A DNA stretch of 64,000 bases from NCBI RefSeq assembly GCF_003260975.1, contig NZ_CP030041.1:5459501-5523500 (forward strand), read 5' to 3'. The stretch comes from Echinicola strongylocentroti (GTDB lineage Bacteria; Bacteroidota; Bacteroidia; Cytophagales; Cyclobacteriaceae). Of the stretch, positions 1-8,681 are shown in pieces; position 1 is the stretch's first letter, and each line of letters opens with the position of its first letter. The position numbers and the translations under genes were made by a program. Below the pieces are notes generated by a model. It was not told the origin of the DNA and made no database searches. It worked only from the letters and a program-made list of their open reading frames with translations.

Positions 1-395
1 GGACGTTGATTTTGACCCTTTTCTTTAGGTATATGAGGTCGTTGATCGAAAATGGCTATGTGTACATCGCCTTGCCTCCGTTATACTTGCTCAAAAAAGG
101 CAAGGATGAACGTTATTGCTGGAGCGAGGACGAACGTGTCAAGCTTACCAAAGAAATGACGGGTGATGGCAAGTCGGACAATATTGGTATCCAGCGGTAT
201 AAGGGTCTGGGTGAAATGAATCCTGAGCAGTTATGGACCACTACCATGGATCCGCAAAGCCGTACTTTGAAACAAGTGACCATTGATTCTGCCGCAGAGG
301 CCGATCATTTATTTAGCATGCTGATGGGCGATGAGGTAGCTCCTAGGAGGGAATTCATCGAGAAAAATGCAAAATATGCTAAAATTGACACCTGA
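1..395 (+). CDS. gyrB: DNA gyrase subunit B, C-terminal part (5' end outside window)
   Basis: This is the last 130 or so residues of the ATPase/TOPRIM subunit of DNA gyrase, which together with GyrA introduces negative supercoils. The frame is open from the window edge (codons start at position 3). It carries the family's closing block: [22 protein letters not shown], the [16 protein letters not shown] motif and the [13 protein letters not shown] ending. [11 protein letters not shown] is shared by GyrB and ParE. The length and the [14 protein letters not shown] ending fit GyrB better, but ParE cannot be formally excluded without the N-terminus. A hairpin terminator follows 30 bases after the stop. 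Confidence 0.93.
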   Translation, partial: TLILTLFFRYMRSLIENGYVYIALPPLYLLKKGKDERYCWSEDERVKLTKEMTGDGKSDNIGIQRYKGLGEMNPEQLWTTTMDPQSRTLKQVTIDSAAEADHLFSMLMGDEVAPRREFIEKNAKYAKIDT

Positions 396-425
396 TTTGA
401 AAGGTTAATATAAAATTAATTTTCA

Positions 426-445
426 GGGGCTATATGCCCCTTTTT
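426..445 (+). terminator. Rho-independent terminator after gyrB
   Basis: A GGGGC/GCCCC stem (426-430 with 436-440) around a TATAT loop is followed by a run of five T. It sits 30 bases after the gyrB stop. Confidence 0.75.
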
Positions 446-453
446 ACTTATAT

Positions 454-461
454 TATTTTTG
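454..461 (+). promoter_or_regulatory. Bacteroidota-type -7 element upstream of ppk1
   Basis: TATTTTTG matches the Bacteroidota -7 consensus TAnnTTTG and lies between the gyrB terminator and ppk1. No clear TTTG -33 box is present at the usual distance, so this is a weak call. It would give a leader of roughly 110 bases. Confidence 0.3.
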
Positions 462-577
462 CATTTTTATCAGTATTTTTCCAGTGCCGGATATAGGTAA
501 AATGCGATACTAAAACGGGAGGTTTTAATAAGCTTCGGTTACAGGGCATTGGTTTGGTTATAAAAGAGAAAGAAAAT

Positions 578-2713
578 ATGGAGCAGCATACTATGGAGAC
601 TTTAGAGAGAGATAGAATGGACGTTAAAATCCAAAGTAGTGATTTGATCAGTAGAGATTTGAGCTGGATCAAGTTTAACTACAGGGTGCTGGACCAGTCT
701 CAGAAATTATCAAGGACGATTTTTGAAAAGCTCAAATTTTTGGCAATTACTGCTTCGAATTTAGATGAGTTTTTTATGATCAGGGTGGGATCTTTATATA
801 ACTATCTTGATTATGATAAGGAGCGAATCGACTATTCCGGTTTGAGGGAAGATCCGTTTAAGGCCAAATTAATGGATGATGCACAGGGTTTTCATTTTGC
901 CCAACATGATCATTTTCAGCATGAAATCCTCCCCAAGACCAAGGAGTCGGGTTTTGAATTGAGCAATGTCAAAAATCTCGACACTGATGAACAGGAAATC
1001 ATCAAGGAATACTTCTTTAAGGCAGTGTATCCCATGTTGACCCCGATGGTGTTTGATGGTTATCATACCTTTCCGATCCTGATGAACAAGCTTCTGATCT
1101 TTGGGGTAGTGACCATTAACCCAGGAGACAAGAAAGACAATAGGAAACTTTCCTTTGTGCAAATACCCTCCAACATACCACGTTTTTTTGAAATAGAACG
1201 TGAGGATGAGGTGGTCTATATCCCCATAGAGGAGGTGATCAGGGAGCACATTGTTTCCTTGTTTCGTAACGTGATCATCGAAAGTATAAATCTCTTCAGA
1301 ATCATTCGTAATGGTGATTTTACCTTGGAGGAGACGGAAGACATGGATTCCAATTTCTTGGAGGAAGTGAAACGTAAACTGAACGAACGTAAAACAGGGC
1401 GAGTGGTACGTGTCGAAGTAGAGGAGGGGTATAGCAAATGGATGATGAATTTGCTGAAAGATCGTTGGAATATCCAGAATGATTCCATATTCAAGATAAA
1501 GAAGGAAAGCATGCTGGATTTTACCAGTTTTTGGCAGATCATAGGAAACAAGAGGTTCAAAGACCGAATTCCACAGCCTCCAATGCAGGTGCCACCTTTA
1601 AGTTATCCGCTTACCGGAAGTCAGGATGTCTTCCAGGTCTTGAAGCAAAAGGATGTGTTGCTACACCATCCTTATAATAGTATGGAGCCTATTTTAGACC
1701 TTATCTACAAGGCGGCAGAAGACCCTAATGTGATGGCCATTAAAATGACCATTTATAGGTTGGCAAAACATTCAAGGATCACACAGGCACTGTTGAAGGC
1801 TGTTGAAAACGGAAAGCACGTTTCGGTACTGTTTGAAGTTAAGGCCCGATTTGATGAGGAAAACAATATGCAGGAAGCCAAAAGGCTACAGAAGGCAGGT
1901 TGTTTTGTGATTTATGGAGTGAGTAATTTTAAGACGCATACCAAGTTATTACTTATCGTCAAAAAGGATGAAAATAAGGTGACTAGGTTCGTACACCTTG
2001 GTTCTGGCAACTATAATGAAGATACGTCAAAACTTTACACGGACCTGGGGCTACTTACTACCAACGAGGTTTTGGCCAATGATGTGTCTGAATTCTTTAA
2101 TGTAATTACAGGTCATTCCATGCCCTCAAATTACAAAAACCTGATCACGGCTCCGCAGGGCATGCGTAAACAGCTTATCGAATTCACCGAACATGAGGCC
2201 GAGAATGCTAAAAGAGGGTTGCCTTGTGGGATTGTGATCAAAGTGAATAGTTTGGAAGACAGTGAGATTATCTATGCCCTTTATCGCGCCAGTCAGAGTG
2301 GTGTTTCCATCAAATTGATTGTGAGGGGTATTTGCTGTTTGAGACCTGGTAGGAAAGGCTTGAGCGAGAATATTGAAGTTTATTCCATTGTAGGGGACTT
2401 TTTAGAGCACAGTAGGATCTATCATTTTCACAATAATGGAGATTCTAGGACCTATGTAGGAAGTGCTGATATGATGGTCAGAAGCTTTGAGAAAAGGCTC
2501 GAGTCCCTTTTTCGGGTGCAAGATTCTTTCTTGGAGAAACAGTTGAAAAACATATTGGCTTATAACCTAAAGGATAATGTGAATGCATATATCATGCAGG
2601 AGGATGGGTCATATCTGGCAAAGTCACCAAAAGAAGGAGAGGCTGAGTTTAATATCCATAAGGAATTTTACAGGGTCACCCATGATATTGTGGACAATGT
2701 AAAATTGATCTAA
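578..2713 (+). CDS. ppk1: Polyphosphate kinase 1
   Basis: PPK1 reversibly makes long-chain polyphosphate from the gamma phosphate of ATP. The 711-residue product has the usual PPK1 length. It shows the N-terminal SRDLSWIKFNYRVLDQS block, the SNLDEFFMIRVGSL block, the HHPYNSMEP motif (from residue 363), the phosphorylated-histidine motif KTHTK (His about 454) and the second conserved histidine in LEHSRIYHF (His about 611). The frame is open to a TTG at 554, but the ATG at 578 puts the conserved N-terminus at the expected distance and follows a purine-rich AAAGAGAAAGAAAAT. The downstream gene, on the opposite strand, encodes a Ppx/GppA phosphatase, so synthesis and hydrolysis of polyphosphate are adjacent. 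Confidence 0.96.
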   Translation: MEQHTMETLERDRMDVKIQSSDLISRDLSWIKFNYRVLDQSQKLSRTIFEKLKFLAITASNLDEFFMIRVGSLYNYLDYDKERIDYSGLREDPFKAKLMDDAQGFHFAQHDHFQHEILPKTKESGFELSNVKNLDTDEQEIIKEYFFKAVYPMLTPMVFDGYHTFPILMNKLLIFGVVTINPGDKKDNRKLSFVQIPSNIPRFFEIEREDEVVYIPIEEVIREHIVSLFRNVIIESINLFRIIRNGDFTLEETEDMDSNFLEEVKRKLNERKTGRVVRVEVEEGYSKWMMNLLKDRWNIQNDSIFKIKKESMLDFTSFWQIIGNKRFKDRIPQPPMQVPPLSYPLTGSQDVFQVLKQKDVLLHHPYNSMEPILDLIYKAAEDPNVMAIKMTIYRLAKHSRITQALLKAVENGKHVSVLFEVKARFDEENNMQEAKRLQKAGCFVIYGVSNFKTHTKLLLIVKKDENKVTRFVHLGSGNYNEDTSKLYTDLGLLTTNEVLANDVSEFFNVITGHSMPSNYKNLITAPQGMRKQLIEFTEHEAENAKRGLPCGIVIKVNSLEDSEIIYALYRASQSGVSIKLIVRGICCLRPGRKGLSENIEVYSIVGDFLEHSRIYHFHNNGDSRTYVGSADMMVRSFEKRLESLFRVQDSFLEKQLKNILAYNLKDNVNAYIMQEDGSYLAKSPKEGEAEFNIHKEFYRVTHDIVDNVKLI

Positions 2714-2716
2714 GAA

Positions 2717-2746
2717 AAAGACCGGGTGAAAATCCGGTCTTTTTTT
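2717..2746 (+). terminator. Bidirectional terminator between ppk1 and ppx
   Basis: A 9-bp stem (AAAGACCGG with CCGGTCTTT) has an 8-base loop and T runs on both strands. It sits between the convergent stops and touches the stop codon of the minus-strand gene. Confidence 0.85.
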
Positions 2747-3632
2747 ATAATGATAATTTGCTTTTGTTTTTTTCGTACAGCACATTCATCACGCCGTCTT
2801 TTAGCCCCACATCCGGGACAATCATCCTTTTTGCATTGGCTGCTTCCATGGCCGCAAGATAGATGAGAGCGGCAGGAATGATGACATCTGCCCGGTCTGG
2901 GTTAAGGTTAAGGATGTTTACCCGCTCTTCAAAGGTAAAGGAGGCAAGGTATGCTTGGATTTCCTTTATTTTATCAATGTCCAGGTATCGCTTGTTTTTT
3001 CTGGGAGCAGAGAGTTCAAAAATTTTGTTGATATTGCCACCTGTCCCGATACAGGTGATGTTGTGTTTTTTGTCTACATTTTGTTGGATAAAACCCTGCA
3101 TTGCTCGCCATACTAATGGGGATTTTTTATGGTCAAGAGACCTGACAGAGCCGATTTTGAACGATTTGGAAGCAACTTTTTGATTGTTTTGATAGATGTT
3201 TAGCTCAGTGCTTCCTCCCCCTACATCGATGTGCAAATAAGGTTTATGGTCAATGTAATTCCGTAGGGCAATATTGATCAGGTCGGCTTCTTTGTTTCCA
3301 TCGATGATTTGGATTTTCAAGCCGATTTTGTGCTTTACCTCTTGCGCTATTTGGCGTCCATTTTCAGCTTCTCTCATGGCGGAAGTTGCGCATACCATAT
3401 AATCATCTACTTCATACAGATCGATGAGCAATTTATATGCTTTCATCAGTTTGATGAATTTTTCCCGGCTGCCTTCACTAATGGATTTACTGTGAAAGAC
3501 ATCTTTCCCAAGACGCAGTGGGAAGCGGACGTATTCTAGCTTTTTAAAATTAATTTGTTCGTTATAGTGCGTGATGTGGGTGATTTGGAGCCTAATGGCG
3601 TTAGACCCAATATCTACTGCTGCTAACTTCAA
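2745..3632 (-). CDS. Ppx/GppA family exopolyphosphatase / pppGpp phosphatase
   Basis: This is a 295-residue member of the ASKHA-fold Ppx/GppA phosphatases, which release phosphate from polyphosphate or convert pppGpp to ppGpp. The phosphate-binding motifs are visible: AAVDIGSNAIRLQI at the N-terminus and HIDVGGGSTELNIYQN near residue 140. A third glycine-rich loop, ITCIGTGGNINKI, lies near residue 195. It is the short single-domain form, without the C-terminal HD domain of E. coli Ppx. The start is a TTG (3632); no ATG is available in frame. Convergent placement with ppk1 argues for polyphosphate as substrate, which is inference. Confidence 0.88.
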   Translation of the reverse strand: MKLAAVDIGSNAIRLQITHITHYNEQINFKKLEYVRFPLRLGKDVFHSKSISEGSREKFIKLMKAYKLLIDLYEVDDYMVCATSAMREAENGRQIAQEVKHKIGLKIQIIDGNKEADLINIALRNYIDHKPYLHIDVGGGSTELNIYQNNQKVASKSFKIGSVRSLDHKKSPLVWRAMQGFIQQNVDKKHNITCIGTGGNINKIFELSAPRKNKRYLDIDKIKEIQAYLASFTFEERVNILNLNPDRADVIIPAALIYLAAMEAANAKRMIVPDVGLKDGVMNVLYEKNKSKLSL

Positions 3633-3831
3633 GATGCAATTAGGTTAGTGGTTTTGTTATTTGTATTGGACGATTACTTCTACGACAAAATTATAAAAAG
3701 TAAGGGAAAGTCATTTTCTTTTTTACAATCAACCACTATTTTTTACGTGAAGTAAACATATACCCCCTCCCTCATGCAAGTACCAAAACAATCAATGTTC
3801 CTCGGTCAAAGTCAATCAAAAACGGGGCTCT

Positions 3832-3977
3832 TAACCTCAGTTCGATTATAAAACCGTTTCCGTACCGCACGGGATATGCACTGCGAGCCTGTCTGATGCC
3901 AAGGCAGGCCTGTCTGGAGCCAAAGGCAGACAAGTTCGCAACGTTTTTAATACTTAAAATAAGTCGAGCTCAGGTTA
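3832..3977. repeat. R2 intergenic inverted-repeat element, copy 1
   Basis: This 146-bp element begins TAACCTCAGTTCGATTATAA and ends AAGTCGAGCTCAGGTTA, an imperfect terminal inverted repeat shared with copies at 18713, 27395 and 43761. The interior carries the CCTGTCTGGAGCCAAAGGCAG-like block also seen in the 43761 copy. The surrounding gene-free stretch 3633-4047 holds nothing else recognisable apart from a short piece (about 3806-3832) resembling the end of R3 near 43365-43399. Confidence 0.8.
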
Positions 3978-4047
3978 TAAGGCTTTATTAGTAAGCAAAT
4001 AACCTAGCAAATAGTTGATTGGCTTTTTAATGGTATAGTTTCAGGTC

Positions 4048-5028
4048 TTAAGAGGCTTGTTTATGTGCTCTGTAACGAATAAGCGAAAGTGTGATACATA
4101 TGGCCAATATAAAGCCCACCACGAGTAAGGACATAGTGCTAGGGAAATGATACAGAGGAGCGATGACCATTTTTATCCCGATAAAAACAAGTATAAATGC
4201 CAAGCCATGTTTGAGGTAATAAAACATATCAAATGCTCCTGCTAGAAGAAAATACAGGGCACGGAGACCGAGGATGGCAAATATGTTTGATGTATAGAGA
4301 ATGACGGGGTCATTGGAAATAGCAAATATGGCTGGAATGGAATCCACGGCAAATAAGAGGTCGGTAAACTCTATCACTGCTACCACCACGAGCAACTGCG
4401 TAGCGAAACGTTTTCCGTTTATACGTGTGAAGAAACGGTCTCCGTGAAAATGAGGGTCTACTTTGAAAAGTTTGTGGATGAGTTGGGTGCCAATGGAATG
4501 GGAGTAATCACCAGTTTCTTCTTTTTCAGGCTGCCATGATTTCCATCCCGCATAAATAAGGAAGAGTCCAAATAGTGTCATAACCACATTGATCTTGAGG
4601 GTATGCCCAGCAATATGGATAGGAGGAAGGTAGCTAAGCTCTATCAGTGTGACACCAAAGAATATAAAAATGGCCCGCATAAAAATGGCTCCCAGGATGC
4701 CGTAAAAAAGCACTTTGTGCTGATAAGCATCTGGAACTTTAAAAAACCTAAATACCATGATGAACACAAAAAGGTTGTCTACGCTTAATGCTTTTTCGAT
4801 CAGAAATGCCGTGTAATACTGGGAGGCTTTGTCAATCCCCATGTCCCAATAGATGTACAGTCCGAACAGCACACCAAGTCCAATCCACATAATGGACCAC
4901 TTGAGGGCTTCTTTGATACTGACTTTATGCGACTTTTTATTGAAAATAAAAAGGTCTACCAATAGTAATGCGATAATGAGGATGCCAAAGACCAGTAAAG
5001 TGGTGCCTTCTTGTTGGATGTATTTCAC
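4048..5028 (-). CDS. TerC/Alx family integral membrane protein
   Basis: This 326-residue protein has about eight to nine hydrophobic membrane segments. It carries the TerC family signatures AFLIEKALSVDNLFVF (near residue 85) and EFTDLLFAVDSIPAIFA (near residue 220), whose acidic residues lie within membrane segments. Family members are linked to tellurite resistance, and the Alx/MeeF-type members to manganese export and alkaline or metal stress. The substrate cannot be read from the sequence. Translation starts at GTG (5028); no in-frame ATG fits the family N-terminus better. It is monocistronic, lying 150 bases downstream of an SLC13-type transporter on the same strand. Confidence 0.9.
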   Translation of the reverse strand: MKYIQQEGTTLLVFGILIIALLLVDLFIFNKKSHKVSIKEALKWSIMWIGLGVLFGLYIYWDMGIDKASQYYTAFLIEKALSVDNLFVFIMVFRFFKVPDAYQHKVLFYGILGAIFMRAIFIFFGVTLIELSYLPPIHIAGHTLKINVVMTLFGLFLIYAGWKSWQPEKEETGDYSHSIGTQLIHKLFKVDPHFHGDRFFTRINGKRFATQLLVVVAVIEFTDLLFAVDSIPAIFAISNDPVILYTSNIFAILGLRALYFLLAGAFDMFYYLKHGLAFILVFIGIKMVIAPLYHFPSTMSLLVVGFILAICITLSLIRYRAHKQAS

Positions 5029-5182
5029 AGCTGGATGTGTTTATTTTGCAAAAGTAGGTAATTTATATTGTTGGTTAAATTCGTTTTATGCTTGTCGTTA
5101 TCGCCTGCCCCGATAGCTACCGGGAAGGTTTGAAACAGCAATAGATGTGCTAATGCATATTCATGGTTGAAGTATATTTTCC

Positions 5183-6964
5183 CTAAAAAGGGAAGAACAT
5201 TGGGATGCAAATAGTAGCAATGATCCAATAAAGAATGTTTAACGGGGTACCCACCTTTACATAATCCATGAACTTGTAGTTTCCAGGTGTGTAGATCATC
5301 GTGTTGGTTTGATACCCCATTGGAGTCATAAAACTCAACGAAGCAGCAAATGTAACTGCCATTAAGTATGGGCGGTCACTGACCTCCATGGTATTGGCAA
5401 TACTTATTGCTATGGGGGCTAGCAGAGCCGCCGTGGCATTGTTTGACATGACATTGGTCGAGAGGAAGGTGACCAAGAAAACAGCACTCATGATAGTTCT
5501 TGGGCCATAGCTACCCAACTGATCCACTAAGGTCGTGGCCAAAAGGCTGGCTGCACCGGTTTTTTCTAAGGCTGTGCCCATGGACAATATCCCAGCCAGC
5601 ATAAAGAGGACTTTCCAGTCTATGGACCGGTAAGCTTCTTCAGAGCTGATGGATTTAAATAGGATTAAGAGGACTACGCCCAGAATTGCGGCAATGGGAA
5701 TTGGTAGCCATTTAAGTGCCGCTACAGTGACTACTGCGACGACGATAAAGAGGGTAAAGGCGATTTTTTTCCAGACCATCCTTGGTGTAGCGTTCTCGGA
5801 AATGACAAGAAGATGGTCACTTCCCTTTAACTGATCGACCATTTCTTCATCGCCCCGTACCAATAGCACATCGCCGGCAGAGATCTTTGTGTTTTTTAAT
5901 TTTGTATGTAGGATATCATTCCGGTGCCTTATGGCCAGCACGGTCAGCCCAGGATAAGTCCTTCTGAAATCAATGGACTTTACCGTGTTATTGATAAGGC
6001 TGGAGTTGGGAGGGACGACCATTTCATAGAGTTTGTGTCCTTGGGAGCGGAAGTCTTCATCTTTTAGTTTTAGGTCTATTTTGAGCTCTATCCCTTGGAT
6101 ATTGCGTATTTGCGTAAGGGTGTCTTTGTCACACCTCACCCGGATGGTGTCTTCTTCTCGGATGACGGTGTATTTATAGGCGTTGATCACCTCTCCGGTT
6201 TTACGGATGATTTGGATGGGATCCATGTTATAGTCTGTGAACAAGCGCGACATCTTTATGGATTTTCCGGTATCCTCAAATTTTTCCGTGACAAAGATTT
6301 CCGTGATATAGTCTCCCATGTCGAAAGTTTCGGAAATGTCACGGCTAGGCTGTCTTTTAGGAATGATCCATTGGCCAATAAGCACCATATAAGCAATGCC
6401 AGTGGCTAGAAAGACCAGTCCCATTCCACTCATTTCGAATATTCCAAAAGGCTCCACTCCATGGCTTTGTGCAATACCACTTACGAGAATGTTGGTGCTA
6501 GTGCCCAGCAAGGTACAGACGCCTCCCATAAGTGCCCCGAAGGAAAGCGGCATTAGTAACTTAGAGGGTGCGATACCAGTGTCCTTGGCGATTTTGAGCA
6601 CAGCGGGCATCAGTAAGGCTACTACAGCGGTATCATTGATGAAAGCGGAAAGTACACCGGAAAAAACCATGAGGGCAAGCATGAATACAAATTCACTTTT
6701 CCTCCTCATCCGTAGGAACATAATATTGACCGTATTAAGGGATCCCGTCCTGAAAACAGCAGCACTGATGACAAACATGGCTCCTACAGTGATGGTAGCG
6801 GGATTGCTAAAGCCTGCCACGCCTTCTTCAAACGTAAGGATACCGGTCACCATGAACGATACCATTACCATTATCGAAACCGTATCAATCGACCATTTTT
6901 CAGTGAGAAACAAGACCATCGCTATCGCTACGATAGCGAGTACTGTGATGATTTCGGCTGTCAT
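5183..6964 (-). CDS. SLC13/DASS-family transporter with two RCK_C (TrkA-C) domains
   Basis: This is a predicted sodium-coupled anion (dicarboxylate or sulfate-type) permease of 593 residues. Membrane helices occupy about residues 1-190 and 395-593. The middle (about 205-385) holds two cytosolic RCK_C/TrkA-C-like domains, a layout typical of bacterial SLC13 members annotated as SLC13 permeases with TrkA_C. The paired substrate-loop motifs are visible as NDTAVVALLMP followed by LLGTSTNILVSG, and SNNATAALLAPIA near the C-terminus. It starts three bases after the DUF202 gene stop, so the two are probably one transcript. The specific anion cannot be inferred. Confidence 0.9.
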   Translation of the reverse strand: MTAEIITVLAIVAIAMVLFLTEKWSIDTVSIMVMVSFMVTGILTFEEGVAGFSNPATITVGAMFVISAAVFRTGSLNTVNIMFLRMRRKSEFVFMLALMVFSGVLSAFINDTAVVALLMPAVLKIAKDTGIAPSKLLMPLSFGALMGGVCTLLGTSTNILVSGIAQSHGVEPFGIFEMSGMGLVFLATGIAYMVLIGQWIIPKRQPSRDISETFDMGDYITEIFVTEKFEDTGKSIKMSRLFTDYNMDPIQIIRKTGEVINAYKYTVIREEDTIRVRCDKDTLTQIRNIQGIELKIDLKLKDEDFRSQGHKLYEMVVPPNSSLINNTVKSIDFRRTYPGLTVLAIRHRNDILHTKLKNTKISAGDVLLVRGDEEMVDQLKGSDHLLVISENATPRMVWKKIAFTLFIVVAVVTVAALKWLPIPIAAILGVVLLILFKSISSEEAYRSIDWKVLFMLAGILSMGTALEKTGAASLLATTLVDQLGSYGPRTIMSAVFLVTFLSTNVMSNNATAALLAPIAISIANTMEVSDRPYLMAVTFAASLSFMTPMGYQTNTMIYTPGNYKFMDYVKVGTPLNILYWIIATICIPMFFPF

Positions 6965-6967
6965 AGG

Positions 6968-7243
6968 TTACATTTTAGCATAGTGGCCCCGTTTGATTTT
7001 CCTTTTGATAGTGAAGAAATTAATAAATCCAACCACTAAAAATACGACACTAATTACAAAGGAAATATACCCAAGACCTTTTATATTTTCTAAGTCTTCT
7101 ACCTTGACCAAGGCGGTGCCACTGACCAAAAAATAGAGACTCGTTCGGATATAGGAAAGTAATGTTCTGTCATTTGCTAGTTTTGTGCGCTGGCGAGCTA
7201 GATAATCTCTTACTATTAATTCATTTTCAGATTCTTTTTCCAT
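6968..7243 (-). CDS. DUF202 (YidH-type) small membrane protein
   Basis: This 91-residue protein has the DUF202 pattern: a polar N-terminus, LANDRTLLSYIRTSLYFLVSGTALVKV, then a second helix (GYISFVISVVFLVVGFINFF) and a basic C-terminus. It therefore has two membrane helices. The family function is unknown. It is the first gene of a likely operon with the SLC13 transporter and diverges from the DUF3078 gene at 7292 across a 48-bp AT-rich gap that must hold both promoters. Confidence 0.82.
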   Translation of the reverse strand: MEKESENELIVRDYLARQRTKLANDRTLLSYIRTSLYFLVSGTALVKVEDLENIKGLGYISFVISVVFLVVGFINFFTIKRKIKRGHYAKM

Positions 7244-7291
7244 AATTTTGGAGCGTATATTTATTTTAATATCATAATAAATCTATTAATA

Positions 7292-8206
7292 ATGTTTTTT
7301 TCAAAGAAGAAATTTATCGCTGTTTTGTCATTCACCTCTTTGCTGGCAATGGGAGCCCATGCACAGGATCTAACGGACAGTGTTTCCCAAGTCGCCTCAG
7401 ACACATCCTATTGGACTAAAGAGTTTTCTGCTGGCCTTAACTTTAACCAAGGGGCTTTCAGTAGTAACTGGTCTGCCGGTGGTGTGAACTCGGTGGCACT
7501 AGGAGCTATATTGAAAGGAAAAGCCAATTACGCCAAAGGAAAATGGAGCTGGGATAATCAAATGGAACTCTTGTACGGTGTGGTCAAGAATGAAGGAGAA
7601 GTTGGAAGAAAGTCCAATGATAGGATATTCTTGGATTCAAAAGTGGGTTATAGTGTTTCAGAACACTGGGACGCCTATTTCTCCGCAAACTTCCTTTCCC
7701 AGTTTGCCAATGGGTATAATTACGATGAAGACCCTAGGACATTGATTTCCGGATTTTTGTCTCCAGCATACCTGACGACTTCTCTTGGTTTTGAGTATAA
7801 GCCAAATGATGACTTTGTGTTGAGAATAGGGCCCTTGTCTCCAAGATGGACTTTTGTGAATGACTTATCCATTGCTGACAATGTAGAGGAAAATTACGGT
7901 GTGCCAATTGGTGAAACGGTAAGAACAGAGTGGTTGGCAATGCAGATTTTTGCCGAGTGGGACAAGGACATCAGTGAAAACTTCAATATTCTGTCCAGGT
8001 ATCAGATGTATGCCAATTATGAAACATTGTCTTTTAAGGAAATTGACCACCGACTAGATGTAACCCTTACTGCAAAAATCACAGAAATCATCAGCGTGAC
8101 ATTTACGAGCATTAACCTATACGATTATGATCAGGATCCAGGTATCCAATATAGCCAAGGTTTGTCCTTAGGACTACTGTACAAAGTGAGCAACAAAAAA
8201 GAGTAG
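7292..8206 (+). CDS. DUF3078 domain-containing outer-membrane-type protein
   Basis: This 304-residue protein has a Sec signal peptide (residues about 1-24, ending AMGAHAQ). Alternating amphipathic beta strands rich in aromatic residues run through the mature part (WSWDNQMELLYG, HWDAYFSANFLSQF, LSLGLLYKVSN). This matches the Bacteroidota DUF3078 family, predicted to form a small outer-membrane beta barrel. The function is unknown. It is transcribed alone and is followed by the small promoter-terminator unit at 8232-8335. Confidence 0.85.
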   Translation: MFFSKKKFIAVLSFTSLLAMGAHAQDLTDSVSQVASDTSYWTKEFSAGLNFNQGAFSSNWSAGGVNSVALGAILKGKANYAKGKWSWDNQMELLYGVVKNEGEVGRKSNDRIFLDSKVGYSVSEHWDAYFSANFLSQFANGYNYDEDPRTLISGFLSPAYLTTSLGFEYKPNDDFVLRIGPLSPRWTFVNDLSIADNVEENYGVPIGETVRTEWLAMQIFAEWDKDISENFNILSRYQMYANYETLSFKEIDHRLDVTLTAKITEIISVTFTSINLYDYDQDPGIQYSQGLSLGLLYKVSNKKE

Positions 8207-8231
8207 ATAACATTCCTTTTTAGATAAATAT

Positions 8232-8261
8232 TTTGTTTGTTGCAAGAATTTATTATTTTTG
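8232..8261 (+). promoter_or_regulatory. Bacteroidota-type promoter in a gene-free gap
   Basis: TTTG (8232-8235), 18 bases, then TATTTTTG (8254-8261) is close to the Bacteroidota -33/-7 consensus TTTG-N19-TAnnTTTG. It points at no open reading frame but at the hairpin terminator at 8310-8335. Confidence 0.4.
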
Positions 8262-8266
8262 TTTAA

Positions 8267-8335
8267 CTGTGGTAGTTAAATAATAGTTGGTTTAGTTTTC
8301 AAAGTAAAGAGCAGGGGACATTTCCCTGCTTTTTT
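8267..8335 (+). ncRNA. Candidate small RNA of about 65-70 nt
   Basis: A promoter-like pair ends at 8261, and a strong intrinsic terminator closes 70 bases later, with no start codon or ribosome site between. This is the architecture of a short non-coding transcript. The 5' end is estimated at 5-7 bases after the -7 element. The alternative is that the hairpin simply ends the DUF3078 transcript, whose stop is about 100 bases upstream. No known RNA family was recognised. Confidence 0.3.
8310..8335 (+). terminator. Rho-independent terminator
   Basis: AGCAGGG pairs with CCCTGCT around a 7-base loop and is followed directly by five more T. The rest of this gene-free gap (8336-8681) shows no convincing gene. 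It contains an isolated CCGGAATATGCAT near 8647 that resembles an R1 end. Confidence 0.8.
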
Positions 8336-8681
8336 CTTTATTATAACGGTTTAGCAAAATATTCAAATTAGATAACATTTTTGACCTCAAATTTCAAGGA
8401 ACTAGCAATTTCCTTTTTGGGGTAATATTCGGTACACTTTTTTAAATTTATTTTCCCTGTAGATTATTTTCATTAATGCTCCAAAAGCATGGCTTGGGCC
8501 GGTTTCGTTCTGACGGGTGCTCGACAGGTTTACTTGGTTTTTCCAGTTTTGGAGCAGACAACAAGACATCGAAACAACAGTAACCTGATCTGCCGTGGGA
8601 CACTCACGCCTGGTTCCATTAGCTGCCGACTTGAGCCTTATTCAATCCGGAATATGCATAAACTGGGTTCAAGATCCATTC

